A program made the translations under genes and the position numbers. A stretch of 56,372 bases of DNA from NCBI GenBank assembly GCA_002479765.1, contig DLOZ01000031.1, positions 1 through 56,372 on the forward strand, given 5' to 3'. Positions 36,289-44,256 of this stretch are shown in pieces (positions within the stretch are counted from its first letter, which is position 1; every line of letters begins with the position of its first letter). The stretch comes from Sphingomonadales bacterium UBA7471 (GTDB lineage Bacteria; Pseudomonadota; Alphaproteobacteria; Sphingomonadales; Sphingomonadaceae). The notes under the pieces were generated by a model. It had not been told where the DNA came from. It made no database searches and saw nothing but the letters and a program-made list of their open reading frames with translations.

Positions 36289-37046
36289 TTAGGCGATCCT
36301 TTTTCGATTCTGGCACAGTTAATAGCGGCACTGCCGGCCTGTTTCACAAAACAACTGCCGTTTCCACTTACATTGATCGTTCCGGTTCCGCGATTAAAGA
36401 TATTGGCTGCTTCGTCGACATGCACGCGGGACTCCCCATTGCCGATATGTTCAAGCCGCACATTGCGCATCGGCACATTGGCTGCGTCAAAATGACCGGT
36501 GCCATTCAGTGTGACGCGCCCTTCACGGACTTTTCCGTCCTGTATATCAATCCGTCCGTTTCCGTCGATGTCGGCCGAAAATTGGTCGGTGATTAGCCGG
36601 TCCACCGCAATGGAGCCGTTACCCGCCACGAGCATGCGGGCGGCGTCTTGTTGCTTTACCTCGGATATTTGCAGGCTTCCATTGCCGCTGACCGTCATGT
36701 CTTTAATCGCCTGGGTCGATAGCATGACCTCAAGCGGCTGCGTCATCGGGACGCCCTTTTCGTTGTTCACAGCACCCTGAAGACGCACACGCAATGTCAT
36801 GCCGACACGTTCCAGCTTCAGGGCGTCTAGAACTCTTTTGTCGCCTTTGGCTCTCGCAGATGGCGCTTTGCCCGTTTGCACCTGTACTTTCATATCGCCG
36901 ATGACTTGAATATTCTCAAAGCTGGCGACGAGGATTTTGCGTTCGTCCGCCATCGCAGGCGGCACTGCAAAAAATCCGACGGACAGCGAGAGGGCAACGA
37001 TTAATGTGCCAAACTTGCCTCGCCCCATTCCACCCAGCCAAGCCAT
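36285..37046 (-). CDS. DUF2807 (GIN-domain) exported protein
   Basis: Exported 253-residue protein with a signal peptide ending PPAMA-DE (about 33). A DUF2807 head domain with repeated short beta strands follows (SGNGSLQI, AGNGSIAV, DGNGRIDI, NGTGHFDA, SGNGSCFV), implying a right-handed beta-helix-like fold. Function unknown; putative auto-transporter adhesin head domains carry this fold. An AAAGGA site supports ATG 37046, which overlaps the methyltransferase stop by 46 bases. ATGA overlap with the DUF192 gene follows. Confidence 0.85.
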   Translation of the reverse strand: MAWLGGMGRGKFGTLIVALSLSVGFFAVPPAMADERKILVASFENIQVIGDMKVQVQTGKAPSARAKGDKRVLDALKLERVGMTLRVRLQGAVNNEKGVPMTQPLEVMLSTQAIKDMTVSGNGSLQISEVKQQDAARMLVAGNGSIAVDRLITDQFSADIDGNGRIDIQDGKVREGRVTLNGTGHFDAANVPMRNVRLEHIGNGESRVHVDEAANIFNRGTGTINVSGNGSCFVKQAGSAAINCARIEKGSPK

Positions 37047-37627
37047 TTCGGTGTCCTTTTCATATAATGTCCCTGCGGCGCATCACACACAAAGCCAGCA
37101 TCAGATATGGCCCCAGTTACGGGGCGGGTCAAATGGCATCCGCCGGCAATATGTTTCCAAATCGGCTCAATCCGATTTTGCCAGTTTGCCGCAGCAGGGT
37201 CCGGCGCTTTGCCATGCTCCAAAAATATCAGCCGCCCGCCGGGGCGCAGGACGCGCCGGACCTCCGGCAGCGCGGCGGTTGGATCTTGAACCGAACATAA
37301 TGTGAAAGTGGTGACGACAGTATCAAAGCTGCTGCTTTCAAACGGCAGCGCCTCTGCAATGCCGTTTGCGAAATTTGCGCTTCGGCCTGATCGCAAGAGC
37401 GCATCTTGCGCGCGGCCAAGCAATTCCGGCGACGGATCAACACCCGATAGAGATCTGACCTGCGGCCAGTCGTAAAACTGCAGATTGGTTCCGCCGCCGC
37501 AGCCCAGTTCCAGAATGTCCCCCGATGCCCGCGGAACAACTTTTGCGCGATGATGCATCACCGCAGGCTGCGTGCAGGCGCAACCAATAAGACGGGGGAC
37601 GACGTGCCGGTCCCACCAGCCGTTCAT
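37001..37627 (-). CDS. Class I SAM-dependent methyltransferase
   Basis: Methyltransferase of 208 residues. Motif I is ILELGCGGGTNLQFYDW (about 38-54), the acidic residue ending motif II is in GVDPSPE (about 64), and LRPGGRLIFLEHG (about 128) is motif IV/post-motif. Methyltransf_11-type fold. The acceptor is unknown; lipid or quinone methyltransferases of similar size share these motifs. Its ATG overlaps the stop of the entericidin-like gene (ATGA) and its 3' end overlaps the DUF2807 gene. Confidence 0.88.
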   Translation of the reverse strand: MNGWWDRHVVPRLIGCACTQPAVMHHRAKVVPRASGDILELGCGGGTNLQFYDWPQVRSLSGVDPSPELLGRAQDALLRSGRSANFANGIAEALPFESSSFDTVVTTFTLCSVQDPTAALPEVRRVLRPGGRLIFLEHGKAPDPAAANWQNRIEPIWKHIAGGCHLTRPVTGAISDAGFVCDAPQGHYMKRTPKWLGWVEWGEASLAH

Positions 37628-37734
37628 GCGTGGGTCCCCGAAGGTTTAACATCTTCGACAGCGCCCAAAACCGAGTGTCCGCATGCGGTGATGGCGCGTG
37701 CGGCAAACGGCAGGAACAATGTGATTTTACGCAT
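37624..37734 (-). CDS. Entericidin-like small lipoprotein
   Basis: A 36-codon gene not reported by length-limited gene finding. ATG at 37734 has AAGGAG 8 bases upstream, and the TGA overlaps the methyltransferase ATG (ATGA). The product has a basic start (MRKITLFLPFAARAIT), a lipobox-like ITAC with Cys at residue 18, then GHSVLGAVEDVKPSG. This matches the entericidin pattern of Cys followed by N-T-x-x-G-x-G-x-D-[IV]-K. The family comprises tiny bacterial outer-membrane lipoproteins, some in antidote/toxin pairs. Only one copy is seen. The hydrophobic stretch is interrupted by Arg13, so secretion is not certain. Confidence 0.75.
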   Translation of the reverse strand: MRKITLFLPFAARAITACGHSVLGAVEDVKPSGTHA

Positions 37735-37777
37735 GGGTCAATCTCCTTGTGCATCGTCGTTATGATGCACTTCGGGA

Positions 37778-39007
37778 TTATAACTCAAGAGCAAATTGCC
37801 AGCTGTCTTTAGAACGCATTTCACTGAGAATCTTAGGGATTTTTTCTTTGAAGGGGAAAAAACCCTTGGTCGCATGTGGCCAGAATTTCTCGTCCCAGCT
37901 TCGACGGATTTGGACCAGCTTCATGCCTTCCTGTTCCAGATGCGGAGCGCATTTGGCGAGCAGGTCAGCAGCCGGACCCACCGGCGCGTAAGCGGTGACA
38001 ATCTGTTCGGCGCCGGCTTGCTTTGCCTGTGTGATCAAGGTTTCGACATTCAGGGTATCTAGAATATCCGTGGGACATTGAAACGCAGTGTTGACCCGTT
38101 CTGCCGCGTCACGCGAAGCGCTTGCGACGAAACCACGCGCATTGTCTCCCCATAAAGTTGTTGGATCGGCGGCTACACATGCCGCCTTGATGGACGCCGA
38201 AGGTGCAAAGAGCGACCCTGGGTTTAGGTCATCTGGAGTGACCAACAACAATGTCGGCTTTTGCAGGTCCCATTGCGCTGCGAAGGGAACGGTACGCGGA
38301 TTTGCGACGGTCAAATGCGGTGGGATGACGGCCGTCGTTGCCAGCCCTTTTGGTGCAAATCGCCCATTGGTGTAGCGCGCGATATTGTCCGTCGTCGCGA
38401 GATATGTTTTGCCAGCGGTTTGCAAGCCGGCCACCCAGCGCCACGACAATGTGTTGCTTGCTGCATCGGCGTCAACCAAGTGGCGCAGGAAAAAGTCCGC
38501 ACCTAACGCCCATGGCAGGCGCAGTGTAAAAATCCAGATGGAGGCAAACCACATTCTCGCGTGATTGTGCAGATAGCCCGTTTCGACAAGCTCGCGTGCC
38601 CAATCGTCAAAGCCTTCGATGCCGGTCTGCCCAGCCTCAGCGTTGCGGATTGCGCGCGCATTGGGAAAACTATCCCGCTGCCGGTCGCACTCTTCCTGAA
38701 ACTGCGTCCACACGGACGGGCGCATTTCCAGCCAGCCCTTCCAATACGTGCGCCACAATATTTCCTGAATGAACTTTTCCGCTGCTGCCAGGCTGTGTTG
38801 CTCCAGAACAGCGTCGACGACTTCCTGCTCGGTAATCATCCGATAGCGCAGATAAGGCGAGAGCTTGGAGACGGCGCTTGGCTGCTCTGGCCCCGGATCC
38901 GTGTTGCGGCCAAAGGCATAATTTTGCCCTGCGCCGGGTATGAACCCGGCAAGGCGCGCGCGTGCGGCGGTCCGCGAGGCGGGAAAAATATCCGATGCCA
39001 CTGTCAT
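37778..39007 (-). CDS. Photolyase/cryptochrome-family protein with FAD domain first and alpha/beta domain last
   Basis: Flavoprotein of 409 residues, probably a light-dependent DNA-repair enzyme or photoreceptor. Residues about 50-250 match the photolyase FAD-binding domain: SKLSPYLRYR, FIQEILWRTYWKGWLE, ETGYLHNHARMWFASIW and DADAASNTLSWRWVAGLQ with the Trp-rich electron-transfer region. There is no N-terminal antenna domain. Instead residues about 265-405 look like that alpha/beta domain moved to the C-terminus (PTLLLVTPDDLNPG, then AKQAGAEQIVTAYAPVGP, then FWPHATKGFFPFKEKIP, recalling PYKVFTPF in normal photolyases). Start ATG 39007 overlaps the DCC gene stop (ATGA); a longer frame to 39133 is less likely. 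Confidence 0.8.
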   Translation of the reverse strand: MTVASDIFPASRTAARARLAGFIPGAGQNYAFGRNTDPGPEQPSAVSKLSPYLRYRMITEQEVVDAVLEQHSLAAAEKFIQEILWRTYWKGWLEMRPSVWTQFQEECDRQRDSFPNARAIRNAEAGQTGIEGFDDWARELVETGYLHNHARMWFASIWIFTLRLPWALGADFFLRHLVDADAASNTLSWRWVAGLQTAGKTYLATTDNIARYTNGRFAPKGLATTAVIPPHLTVANPRTVPFAAQWDLQKPTLLLVTPDDLNPGSLFAPSASIKAACVAADPTTLWGDNARGFVASASRDAAERVNTAFQCPTDILDTLNVETLITQAKQAGAEQIVTAYAPVGPAADLLAKCAPHLEQEGMKLVQIRRSWDEKFWPHATKGFFPFKEKIPKILSEMRSKDSWQFALEL

Positions 39008-39348
39008 GCTAACCACTTTTGCAAATAAGGACGGATTTTCAGGAAGCGGACATACAACCGCTCGAATATATCCAAAATAACGGGATTTCGCGCAAGCCAG
39101 CCCAGCGGCTTCAGCGGGGGAATATGCCGCCACATGGCTGCAAATGCAGCCGCACCCGATAGCATCACGCCATTTTCACAGGCGTGAAGACGATCAAGCA
39201 TAAGCTGCCGGTCGAGCGGGCATATCGCCGTGTCTGGCGCAATATCTTGGAAGTCGATTTTTCGCTGCCAATCGAGACGCCGCATCAGTGCGATTTCACG
39301 CACGCACAGCGGACATGCGCCGTCATACCAGATGATGAGATTGAACAT
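39004..39348 (-). CDS. DCC-family thiol-disulfide oxidoreductase-like protein (DUF393)
   Basis: Small thioredoxin-like protein of 114 residues named for its conserved N-terminal motif, here WYDGACPLCVREIALMR, with Cys13 and Cys16 as a CXXC redox pair. The LDRLHAC and FAAMWRHIP segments are typical of the family. Its biochemical role is not established. ATGA overlap with the photolyase-like gene implies co-translation; DUF393 proteins are, as I recall, common neighbours of photolyase genes. Confidence 0.88.
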   Translation of the reverse strand: MFNLIIWYDGACPLCVREIALMRRLDWQRKIDFQDIAPDTAICPLDRQLMLDRLHACENGVMLSGAAAFAAMWRHIPPLKPLGWLARNPVILDIFERLYVRFLKIRPYLQKWLA

Positions 39349-39410
39349 GCCTCTGTTTAGACTTGTCGCAAGGGGACGTCAGGCTGGGCATAATGTGGTA
39401 TAACAAAGTG

Positions 39411-39437
39411 AAAAAAAGGGCGCCGTTGCCAGCGCCC
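39411..39437 (-). terminator. Intrinsic terminator of carD
   Basis: On the minus strand a GGGCGC stem (39437-39432) pairs perfectly with GCGCCC (39423-39418) around an 8-base loop and is followed by seven T residues (A-run 39411-39417 on the plus strand). It starts about 27 bases after the carD stop. Confidence 0.85.
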
Positions 39438-39463
39438 CTCAAATTTTCCGGTAAGGAAGCTGG

Positions 39464-39991
39464 TTATTCCGCTTTTTCGTAATATTGCGGTGCCGCTTCA
39501 TTCAGAATGGCCAAAATTTTCTGCAGAGCCGCTTTTTCGTCGGTCTTTTCCATTGCCGCGAGCTCACGGGCCAAGCGGCTGGATGCCGCTTCAAAAATCT
39601 GACGCTCCGAATAGCTTTGTTCGGGCTGGTCATCGGGGCGGAACAAGTCGCGGGTCACTTCAGCGATCGAAACCAGGTCGCCCGAGTTGATCTTCGCTTC
39701 ATATTCCTGGGCACGGCGCGACCACATGGTGCGCTTCACCTTAGGCTTGCCGGTGAGCGTATGCATTGCTTCTTTGAGCGTTTTGTCGCTTGACAGCTTT
39801 CGCATGCCAACGCCTTCGGCCTTGTTGAAAGGCACGCGAAGTGTCATTTTTTCTTTTTCAAAGCGCAGCACATAAAGCTGAAGCTGCATCCCTGCGATTT
39901 CGGAATCCTGAAGCTCGATTACGCGACCAACCCCATGCTTGGGATACACCACATAATCGCCTACATCAAACATCGCCGCGTTGGACGTCAT
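39464..39991 (-). CDS. carD: CarD/CdnL-family RNA polymerase-binding regulator
   Basis: Regulator of 175 residues that binds the RNA polymerase beta subunit and stabilises open complexes at rRNA and growth-related promoters. The N-terminal RNAP-interaction Tudor-like domain is FDVGDYVVYPKHGVGRVIEL (from about residue 8), followed by YVLRFEKEKMTLRVP. A helical C-terminal DNA-binding domain includes TMWSRRAQEYEAKINSGD with the Trp used to hold the melted DNA. A Shine-Dalgarno AAAGG lies 8 bases before the ATG. It is a single-gene unit with its own terminator. Confidence 0.95.
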   Translation of the reverse strand: MTSNAAMFDVGDYVVYPKHGVGRVIELQDSEIAGMQLQLYVLRFEKEKMTLRVPFNKAEGVGMRKLSSDKTLKEAMHTLTGKPKVKRTMWSRRAQEYEAKINSGDLVSIAEVTRDLFRPDDQPEQSYSERQIFEAASSRLARELAAMEKTDEKAALQKILAILNEAAPQYYEKAE

Positions 39992-40030
39992 ATTACGACC
40001 TTTCTGATTATTCGGGAGAATAAGCTCGCT

Positions 40031-40047
40031 GACAACAAAATGTTGTC
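40031..40047. promoter_or_regulatory. Short dyad upstream of carD
   Basis: GACAACA-AAA-TGTTGTC forms a perfect 7-bp inverted repeat 40 bases upstream of the carD start. A second one, TTATTC-GGGA-GAATAA, lies at 40009-40024. Either may be an operator or a 5' leader hairpin. No known regulator site is recognised. Confidence 0.3.
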
Positions 40048-40199
40048 CATAAGACAGTTGGCATTCGTCCCTTACGTCATCATCCGCTCAATCCCATATT
40101 AGGAAGGCGGTTATCGACCATTTTCGGCCGGATGATGCGGAGTGTAACAGATTCGCCACAAAAGTTCAATGCTGCTGTACAGAGCGTCAATGATGCGAC

Positions 40200-40718
40200 T
40201 TAAATGGCGCTTAACTTTCGCACGCGGTCGTCATGTTCGGCAAACACGGCATTGCTAATCGGCTTGATATCCGCCGAGTTCATCCAGCATAGGTCCATAT
40301 GGCCAAGAACGCGGTCATCATGGCTTCTTATCGTAACCGGCAGGATAGGTTGATGATCCAGCTCATCGACCAAAACCGGATTGGATGGCACGCCCGTCCC
40401 CCATTTTTCGCCCCATTGGCGCAGCGCAATCATTGTGGGCAGCAAATCCAGCCCTTTTTCTGTCAGGCGATATTCCACTTTACGACGGTCATCAGGGCAA
40501 GGCGTACGATGCAATATACCGCTTTCGCTCAATCGACTTAAACGGTTGGCCAAAATGTTGCGCGCAATGCTGATTTCCGTGAGGAAATCTTCAAAATGGC
40601 GGATACCATTGAAGGCAGCGCGCAAGATCATGAACGACCATCGTTCGCCCATTGCCTCAAGTGCGGTTGGCAGCCCACACTCGGCAATATCCTGTAGTGA
40701 CTCGCGCAATTCGCCCAT
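40200..40718 (-). CDS. HxlR-family winged-helix regulator
   Basis: MarR-like transcription factor of 172 residues with an HxlR domain (about 12-105): CGLPTALEAMGERWSFMILR, then GIRHFEDFLTEISIARNILA, LSRLSESGILHR and RRKVEYRLTEKG. Cys in AECGLP at the N-terminus is in the position often redox- or ligand-sensing in the family. A C-terminal extension of about 65 residues is unassigned. It is divergent from a small exported-protein gene with about 195 bases between and a 10-bp palindrome inside. Confidence 0.9.
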   Translation of the reverse strand: MGELRESLQDIAECGLPTALEAMGERWSFMILRAAFNGIRHFEDFLTEISIARNILANRLSRLSESGILHRTPCPDDRRKVEYRLTEKGLDLLPTMIALRQWGEKWGTGVPSNPVLVDELDHQPILPVTIRSHDDRVLGHMDLCWMNSADIKPISNAVFAEHDDRVRKLSAI

Positions 40719-40783
40719 ATTTTTGACCCCCGGCTCATAGGGTGAGCCGACCCGAAAAAATTTGCAACCCCATTTAAGTTTTA

Positions 40784-40793
40784 AGTTGCAACT
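40784..40793. promoter_or_regulatory. AGTTGCAACT palindrome, candidate operator
   Basis: A perfect 10-bp palindrome lies in the intergenic region between the HxlR gene and the divergent exported-protein gene. The sequence TTGCAAC also occurs at 40762-40768. A related GTTGCAAC occurs at 41485-41492 upstream of the rel/spoT gene. It is a plausible HxlR operator, but no match to a defined site is available. Confidence 0.35.
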
Positions 40794-40913
40794 AAAAACC
40801 TAATCCAATAAGTAGCGATTCGCAACTGGTTTTCCAGGGGCGCAAAACGAAGGGCAGGGAATAAAATGCCGGCCCCCGTTGTTCTCGTTTAGCAAAGCTA
40901 AAAGGATAAGATT

Positions 40914-41252
40914 ATGACTCTCTCCCAAGTTTCCGCCCGTTTGGGCGCACTCGCCGCCGCATCTGTCATCAGCGCCACACTTCTGTTCGGTGTCCCGACG
41001 CAAGCGCAAGCTGCAAGCAACAGCGCATATTACAAAATCGAACTGGCGCAGCCAGCCGCATCGAAGCAAGAATTGCTGCGTAGCGTTGTTGTAAAGTGCG
41101 AAGGCACTGCATGCCGCGCGCCTATGGCGTCGACTGCCGCAAAGAATATGTGCATCAGTGTTGCCCGCAAATTGGGTTCAGTTTCTGCATTCACCGCTGG
41201 TGACCGCGTCTTCACAGCCGACGAACTCGCGGCCTGTAACGCTGGCGCTTAA
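40914..41252 (+). CDS. Small exported protein with two conserved cysteine pairs
   Basis: 112-residue secreted protein with a clear signal peptide (MTLSQVSARLGALAAASVIS, cleavage near TQAQA-AS at about 33). The mature part is short and contains four Cys (KCEGTAC, MCISVA and AACNAGA), suggesting two disulfides. It resembles the CC_3452-type small periplasmic family common in sphingomonads and Caulobacter, an identification made from memory. AAGGA lies 8 bases before the ATG. Function unknown. Confidence 0.85.
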   Translation: MTLSQVSARLGALAAASVISATLLFGVPTQAQAASNSAYYKIELAQPAASKQELLRSVVVKCEGTACRAPMASTAAKNMCISVARKLGSVSAFTAGDRVFTADELAACNAGA

Positions 41253-41304
41253 TCAGCCAGCCGCTCAATTAGCACTTCGGCTCTACTCTCTCCCCAATTT
41301 AACC

Positions 41305-41325
41305 CGCGTCAATCTTTTTGACGCG
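41305..41325 (+). terminator. Hairpin after the small exported gene, possible terminator
   Basis: CGCGTCA (41305-41311) pairs perfectly with TGACGCG (41319-41325), loop ATCTTTT. No T-run follows, so it may only be a 3' hairpin. The T-rich segment lies in the loop instead. Confidence 0.35.
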
Positions 41326-41520
41326 TTGAGCCGAGACAACTGCGCCGGAATATGGGCATACGCGCATCGTCGCGGACGCCATATTTCGGTGCATTTTTTG
41401 TTGGAGCAGGCGTTGTCATGTGCGCCATGCACAAGCGGCCGGCGCATAATTTGTTGTTAAATTGACTATGTTTTTAAGTTTCTTGTTGCAACGCAGCGCA
41501 AAAGCCACATCTTGGAACTT

Positions 41521-43614
41521 ATGATGCGGCAATATGAATTGGTTGAACGGGTGCGGGCCTATATCCCGGATGTCGATGAGGATCGGCTGAATCGTGCCTA
41601 TGTCTTTACGGTTCAGATGCATGGTGCGCAGAAACGGGCATCAGGCGACCCGTATTTCAGCCATCCGGTCGAAGTCGCAGGACTCATGACCGACCTCAAA
41701 ATGGATGAGGACACGATCATCACCGCGCTGCTCCACGACACGGTGGAAGACACGCTGACCTCAATCGAAGATGTGGAAAGCCGCTTCGGTTCCGAAGTCG
41801 CGCGGCTGGTCGACGGCGTTACCAAGCTTTCGAAAATCGAAGCGCAAACCGAAGACGAACGCGCTGCCGAGAATTTGCGCAAGTTCCTGCTGGCCATTTC
41901 GGATGATATCCGGGTTCTTCTGGTCAAGCTTGCGGATCGCCTGCACAATATGCGGACGCTGCATTTTATCAAAAGCCCCGAAAAACGTCGTCGTATCGCC
42001 AAGGAAACGATGGATATATATGCGCCGCTGGCGGAGCGCATTGGCATGTATGAATTTATGCGCGAAATGCAGCTGCTCGCGTTCGAACAGCTGGAACCTG
42101 AAGCCTATCAGACGATTACCGGCCGTTTGAAGCAAATCCGCGAAAAGGCCGATGTTGAAATCGACCAGATTAACCAAACCATTGCTTGGGAAATGGAGCA
42201 GGCTGGACTGAAGATCACAGTCTCCGGCCGCGAAAAGCATCCTTACTCGATCTGGAAAAAGATGCAGGAACGCCACGTGGCGTTCGAGCAGCTGACCGAT
42301 ATCAACGCCTTTCGCGTGATAACCGAGACCACGGAAGACTGCTATCGCGCGCTGGGCGTGCTACATCGGCGTTGGCAGATGGTGCCGGGGCGGTTCAAGG
42401 ACTTCGTCTCGACGCCAAAGCGCAACGGATACAAATCGCTGCACACAACGATCATGTTCGCCAAAAATATGCGCGTCGAAGTGCAAATCCGCAGCGCCGA
42501 AATGCACCGAAGTTCGGAACATGGTTTGGCCGCCCACTGGGCCTATAAGCAAGCGGATAAGCCCGATGGGCAGGCTGCGTGGCTGCGCGATCTCATCGAA
42601 ATTCTTGAAACCAGCCAAGATGCCGAGGATATCCTCGAAAACACCCGCATGGCGATGTACCAGGACCGGATATTTGCTTTCACCCCAAAAGGTGCGCTGC
42701 ATCAGTTGCCCAAGGGTTCAACGGTCGTTGATTTTGCGTACGCCGTGCATACCGATCTTGGGGACAAGACCGTTGGCGCAAAAGTGAATGGGCGCCATGT
42801 CCCGTTGCGTGCGCAATTGAACAATGGCGATATGGTCGAGATCCTGAAATCCAAAGCGCAGGAACCGCAGCAGACTTGGCTAAACTTCGTAACGACGGGT
42901 AAGGCGCGCGCCGCCATCCGCCGGCATGTGCGGCACCGCGAACGCGATGAGCTGGTCGCGATTGGGCGCAAGCTTTACGACGAAATTGCTGCGCGTATGC
43001 CCGGAAAAATCGGCAAGAAAGCCTTAACGGCTGCAGTGAACCGGCTAAAGCTTGAGGATGAGGAAGAGCTGATGCATCGCATCGGCCTTGGCAAGATTAA
43101 TGACCGCGCGCTGATGGAGGCGTTGGTACCTGGCTTTGACGCGGATGGCATTGCGCTTGATTTCCCAAGTCAAGAGCGCGCCATCTCCATACGTGGACTG
43201 ACGCCGGGCGTCGGTTACCACCTTGCGGATTGCTGCCATCCCATTCCGGGTGACCGGATCGTCGGGCTTAGGTTAGCAGGACAGCCGGTTGAAGTGCACA
43301 CGATCGAATGTGACCGTCTCGCTAGCGGAGCCGATGTCGATTGGGTGGACCTCAGTTGGGGGCATGGTAGCGATGGCGCGTCGGCGCGATTGCGCACGAT
43401 CATTCACAATCGTCCCGGCACGCTCGGTGAAATTGCGGGCATTTTCGGCTATCACAAGGCGAACATCATCAATTTGCGTTTGACCGCGCGTGACGTCGAA
43501 TTTCACACCTTTGAAATAGATTTGGAGGTGCATGACTTACAGCACCTTATGCGCATCATATCCGCGCTTCGCGCGTCCGATGCCGTCGCGACCGCAGACC
43601 GCGTCTACGACTAA
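41521..43614 (+). CDS. spoT: Bifunctional (p)ppGpp synthetase/hydrolase (Rel/SpoT)
   Basis: Controls the stringent response by making and degrading (p)ppGpp. The 697-residue protein has an HD hydrolase domain (about 20-170, with HDTVED near 73), a RelA/SpoT synthetase domain (about 230-345, including PKRNGYKSLHTTIMF), a TGS domain (about 380-440, FTPKGALHQLPKGSTVVDFAY) and a C-terminal ACT domain (about 625-695). Both active sites look intact, as expected for the single Rel-type enzyme of alphaproteobacteria. The start is ATG 41521 or ATG 41524 (a TTG at 41512 is less likely). Its stop interlocks with recX. Confidence 0.95.
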   Translation: MMRQYELVERVRAYIPDVDEDRLNRAYVFTVQMHGAQKRASGDPYFSHPVEVAGLMTDLKMDEDTIITALLHDTVEDTLTSIEDVESRFGSEVARLVDGVTKLSKIEAQTEDERAAENLRKFLLAISDDIRVLLVKLADRLHNMRTLHFIKSPEKRRRIAKETMDIYAPLAERIGMYEFMREMQLLAFEQLEPEAYQTITGRLKQIREKADVEIDQINQTIAWEMEQAGLKITVSGREKHPYSIWKKMQERHVAFEQLTDINAFRVITETTEDCYRALGVLHRRWQMVPGRFKDFVSTPKRNGYKSLHTTIMFAKNMRVEVQIRSAEMHRSSEHGLAAHWAYKQADKPDGQAAWLRDLIEILETSQDAEDILENTRMAMYQDRIFAFTPKGALHQLPKGSTVVDFAYAVHTDLGDKTVGAKVNGRHVPLRAQLNNGDMVEILKSKAQEPQQTWLNFVTTGKARAAIRRHVRHRERDELVAIGRKLYDEIAARMPGKIGKKALTAAVNRLKLEDEEELMHRIGLGKINDRALMEALVPGFDADGIALDFPSQERAISIRGLTPGVGYHLADCCHPIPGDRIVGLRLAGQPVEVHTIECDRLASGADVDWVDLSWGHGSDGASARLRTIIHNRPGTLGEIAGIFGYHKANIINLRLTARDVEFHTFEIDLEVHDLQHLMRIISALRASDAVATADRVYD

Positions 43615-44147
43615 ATCCAGTCGCCGATTTCATCCCCAGGTTCAGCATAAACAAAACGTTTGGCCAGTGCAAAACTGTGTCCAGCGCGCAAAAAGGCATT
43701 GAGTTGCTTATTGCGTTTCTCCGGCGTTGCAGCTTCTTGGGCAAATGGACCGATACGTTTGCGTCGGGCGAAGTTTTCTGCAGCGCTTAATGTGCTTTCT
43801 TTCATATGTGCTTTTGCCGGGATGGCATCCGCATCGCCGATTCCGCTTGCGCGCAAATCCTCGTTTAAGCGCCGCTCGCCATAGCCACGGCGCACAAATG
43901 ACCGGCTTCGTGCTTCGGCAAATTGGGCGTCGTTTATATAGCCGAGTGCGGCAAATTGTTCGACCAGCATGGCGATGTCCGCGCCGCGTTCCCCGTCCCA
44001 CCCGCGCTCGCGAATTTTGCGGTTTAAGTATGTCCCGAGTTTTGCCTGTGTGGTGGCGTATTTGCCAACATAATGCAGCGCTAGCTGTCTAAGTCTCTCG
44101 TCATTTAACGGCGGAGCGGGTTTTTTGGCGGCACGTGGGCTGTTCAC
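43611..44147 (-). CDS. recX: RecX-family regulatory protein
   Basis: Modulates RecA filament activity. The 178-residue protein shows the RecX helical repeats: LRQLALHYVGKYATTQAKL, RGADIAMLVEQFAALGYI then NDAQFAEARSRSFVRRGYG, GERRLNEDLRASGI and a distinct C-terminal repeat. Length is typical. Start is GTG. It is convergent with the rel/spoT gene (4-base interlock) and divergent from the acyl-AMP ligase gene. recA itself is not in the window. Confidence 0.85.
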   Translation of the reverse strand: MNSPRAAKKPAPPLNDERLRQLALHYVGKYATTQAKLGTYLNRKIRERGWDGERGADIAMLVEQFAALGYINDAQFAEARSRSFVRRGYGERRLNEDLRASGIGDADAIPAKAHMKESTLSAAENFARRKRIGPFAQEAATPEKRNKQLNAFLRAGHSFALAKRFVYAEPGDEIGDWI

Positions 44148-44256
44148 GCCCTATTCTTGCCACAGTCGGGTCGAAATTTGAACTGGTATCGACGCGTAAT
44201 GGCATAGGCTAACAATAAAATTGTCGGGCACCGCCCTATTTGCTATGGGAAAAATT

